From positions 1 through 64,000 of the forward strand of contig NZ_LAPZ01000012.1 of assembly GCF_002120225.1 (NCBI RefSeq): a DNA stretch of 64,000 nucleotides. Direction: 5' to 3'. Positions 63,502-64,000 of the stretch are shown here, piece by piece. Under the pieces are notes generated by a model. That model ran no database searches. It was not told the DNA's origin and was given only the letters and a program-made list of their open reading frames with translations. This DNA is from Tenacibaculum holothuriorum. Its GTDB lineage: Bacteria > Bacteroidota > Bacteroidia > Flavobacteriales > Flavobacteriaceae. Both the position numbers and the translations under genes were made by a program. Positions within the stretch are counted from its first letter, which is position 1, and every line of letters starts with the position of its first letter.

Positions 63502-64000
63502 TACCAGTTAGCTACCGAAGCATTAAAAATATCTTGTGTAATACGTTCTAAAATTTCTTCTAAAGCGGTTTCTAGAGTACCACCAATTAATTGTTGGTCA
63601 GCAGGAAAATCATAATAAAAAGAGAACTGTTTTTCAAAATTATCTTTTTCTTTTTCCTTGTTTGTATAACGAACATTTACAGTAATTGTTAAACGGTTTT
63701 GTGCTGCGGTTTGTTGTGCAGTTGCACTCATTGGAGTGATTCTATATCCAGTAATTTCTCCTTCAAAATGCAAATCTCCGTTCGAATTAACCAGTGTTAA
63801 ATTCGTTTGACGAGTGAATAAATCTTGTAAAGTTTGTGTGAAATTTTGGCTTAAAGTAGGTTCTACTAAAGGTGCTTGATTTGGGAAAAAATCAATTTGA
63901 ATTGTTTCCGCATTACCTGTACTTCCTCCTGAAAAAGAATAAGCACCGCAACCAATAATTGTTGAAATTGTGACTATTGAAAAAAGAAAATATAAAAGCT
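63501..64000 (-). CDS. lptE: LPS-assembly lipoprotein LptE, 5' end cut by the window
   Basis: The frame stays open from 63501 to the window edge. The visible part begins in the signal peptide's hydrophobic core followed by a lipobox (IIGCGAYSFSGGS). Then come ETIQIDFFPNQAPLVEPTLSQNF, TLVNSNGDLHFEGEITGY and the C-terminal LTITVNVRYTNKEKEKDNFEKQFSFYYDF...LIGGTLETALEEILERITQDIFNASVANW. This is the Bacteroidota LptE family, which plugs the LptD barrel in lipopolysaccharide export. About ten codons including the start are missing. Confidence 0.9.
   Translation of the reverse strand, partial: LLYFLFSIVTISTIIGCGAYSFSGGSTGNAETIQIDFFPNQAPLVEPTLSQNFTQTLQDLFTRQTNLTLVNSNGDLHFEGEITGYRITPMSATAQQTAAQNRLTITVNVRYTNKEKEKDNFEKQFSFYYDFPADQQLIGGTLETALEEILERITQDIFNASVANW

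Overview
The window is a stretch of chromosome from a member of Bacteroidota, most likely Flavobacteriaceae. It is AT-rich, has no Shine-Dalgarno sites before most starts, and carries many upstream boxes matching the Bacteroidota -7 element TAnnTTTG. It has a SusC-less CarboxypepD/outer-membrane beta-barrel receptor, DUF4920, DUF6146-like and DUF423 genes, an RprX/RprY-type two-component pair, DPP III with a lipoprotein signal, and an lptE-TPR-secG-groES-groEL end. A Tenacibaculum/Polaribacter-like genus is plausible but cannot be proven from sequence alone. No insertion sequence, prophage, integrase or CRISPR array was found; nearly all of it looks like ordinary chromosome.

Layout. 1-5.8 kb: the 5' tip of a tRNA (Asp-like), a DUF58 protein with a small membrane partner, thioredoxin, metK behind a SAM-II-type riboswitch, and an outer-membrane receptor. 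5.8-10.3 kb: a divergent histidine kinase/response regulator pair with strikingly regular GTTAA tandem repeats in the shared promoter region, then a secreted coiled-coil protein and a secreted HExxH metallopeptidase. 10.3-28.5 kb: housekeeping and stress genes (sppA, tag, DPP III, a KirBac-type channel, SDR/HAD/MazG-like genes, a TlpA-like redoxin, ilvE, a cytochrome c'-like lipoprotein, mnmD, trmN6, a saccharopine dehydrogenase family gene, pckA).

28.6-40.3 kb is a hydroxyproline catabolic island. An AraC regulator is divergent from 1-pyrroline-4-hydroxy-2-carboxylate deaminase, alpha-ketoglutarate semialdehyde dehydrogenase, 4-hydroxyproline 2-epimerase, a D-amino-acid (D-hydroxyproline) dehydrogenase and a Xaa-Pro aminopeptidase. 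On the other strand lie trans-3-hydroxyproline dehydratase (second catalytic Cys replaced by Thr) and a 1-pyrroline-2-carboxylate reductase-like protein. A family S37 prolyl tri/tetrapeptidyl aminopeptidase lipoprotein lies next to them. Together they would trim collagen-like peptides and turn both hydroxyproline isomers into 2-oxoglutarate or proline.

40.3-54.6 kb: adenine deaminase, a Bax-inhibitor-like protein, ruvC, a secreted leucine-rich-repeat protein, hemW, a cyclase, an MFS transporter, VOC and MazG genes, aroA, queA, rlmN and a polyprenyl synthase. The MFS gene is preceded by what looks like a transcription attenuator: a short Arg-rich leader ORF, a stem-loop domain, an intrinsic terminator and an 8-bp antiterminator pairing mutually exclusive with the stem-loop. 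It is the best candidate here for an undescribed regulatory system.

54.7-60.2 kb: a compact, largely overlapping set (membrane-bound AraC regulator, DJ-1/PfpI lipoprotein, class C beta-lactamase-like serine hydrolase, NTF2-like protein, and a second serine-hydrolase paralogue that has lost its catalytic Ser, the Asn of YxN and the HxG motif). 60.2-64 kb, minus strand: lptE (cut by the window edge), a TPR protein, secG, groES and groEL.
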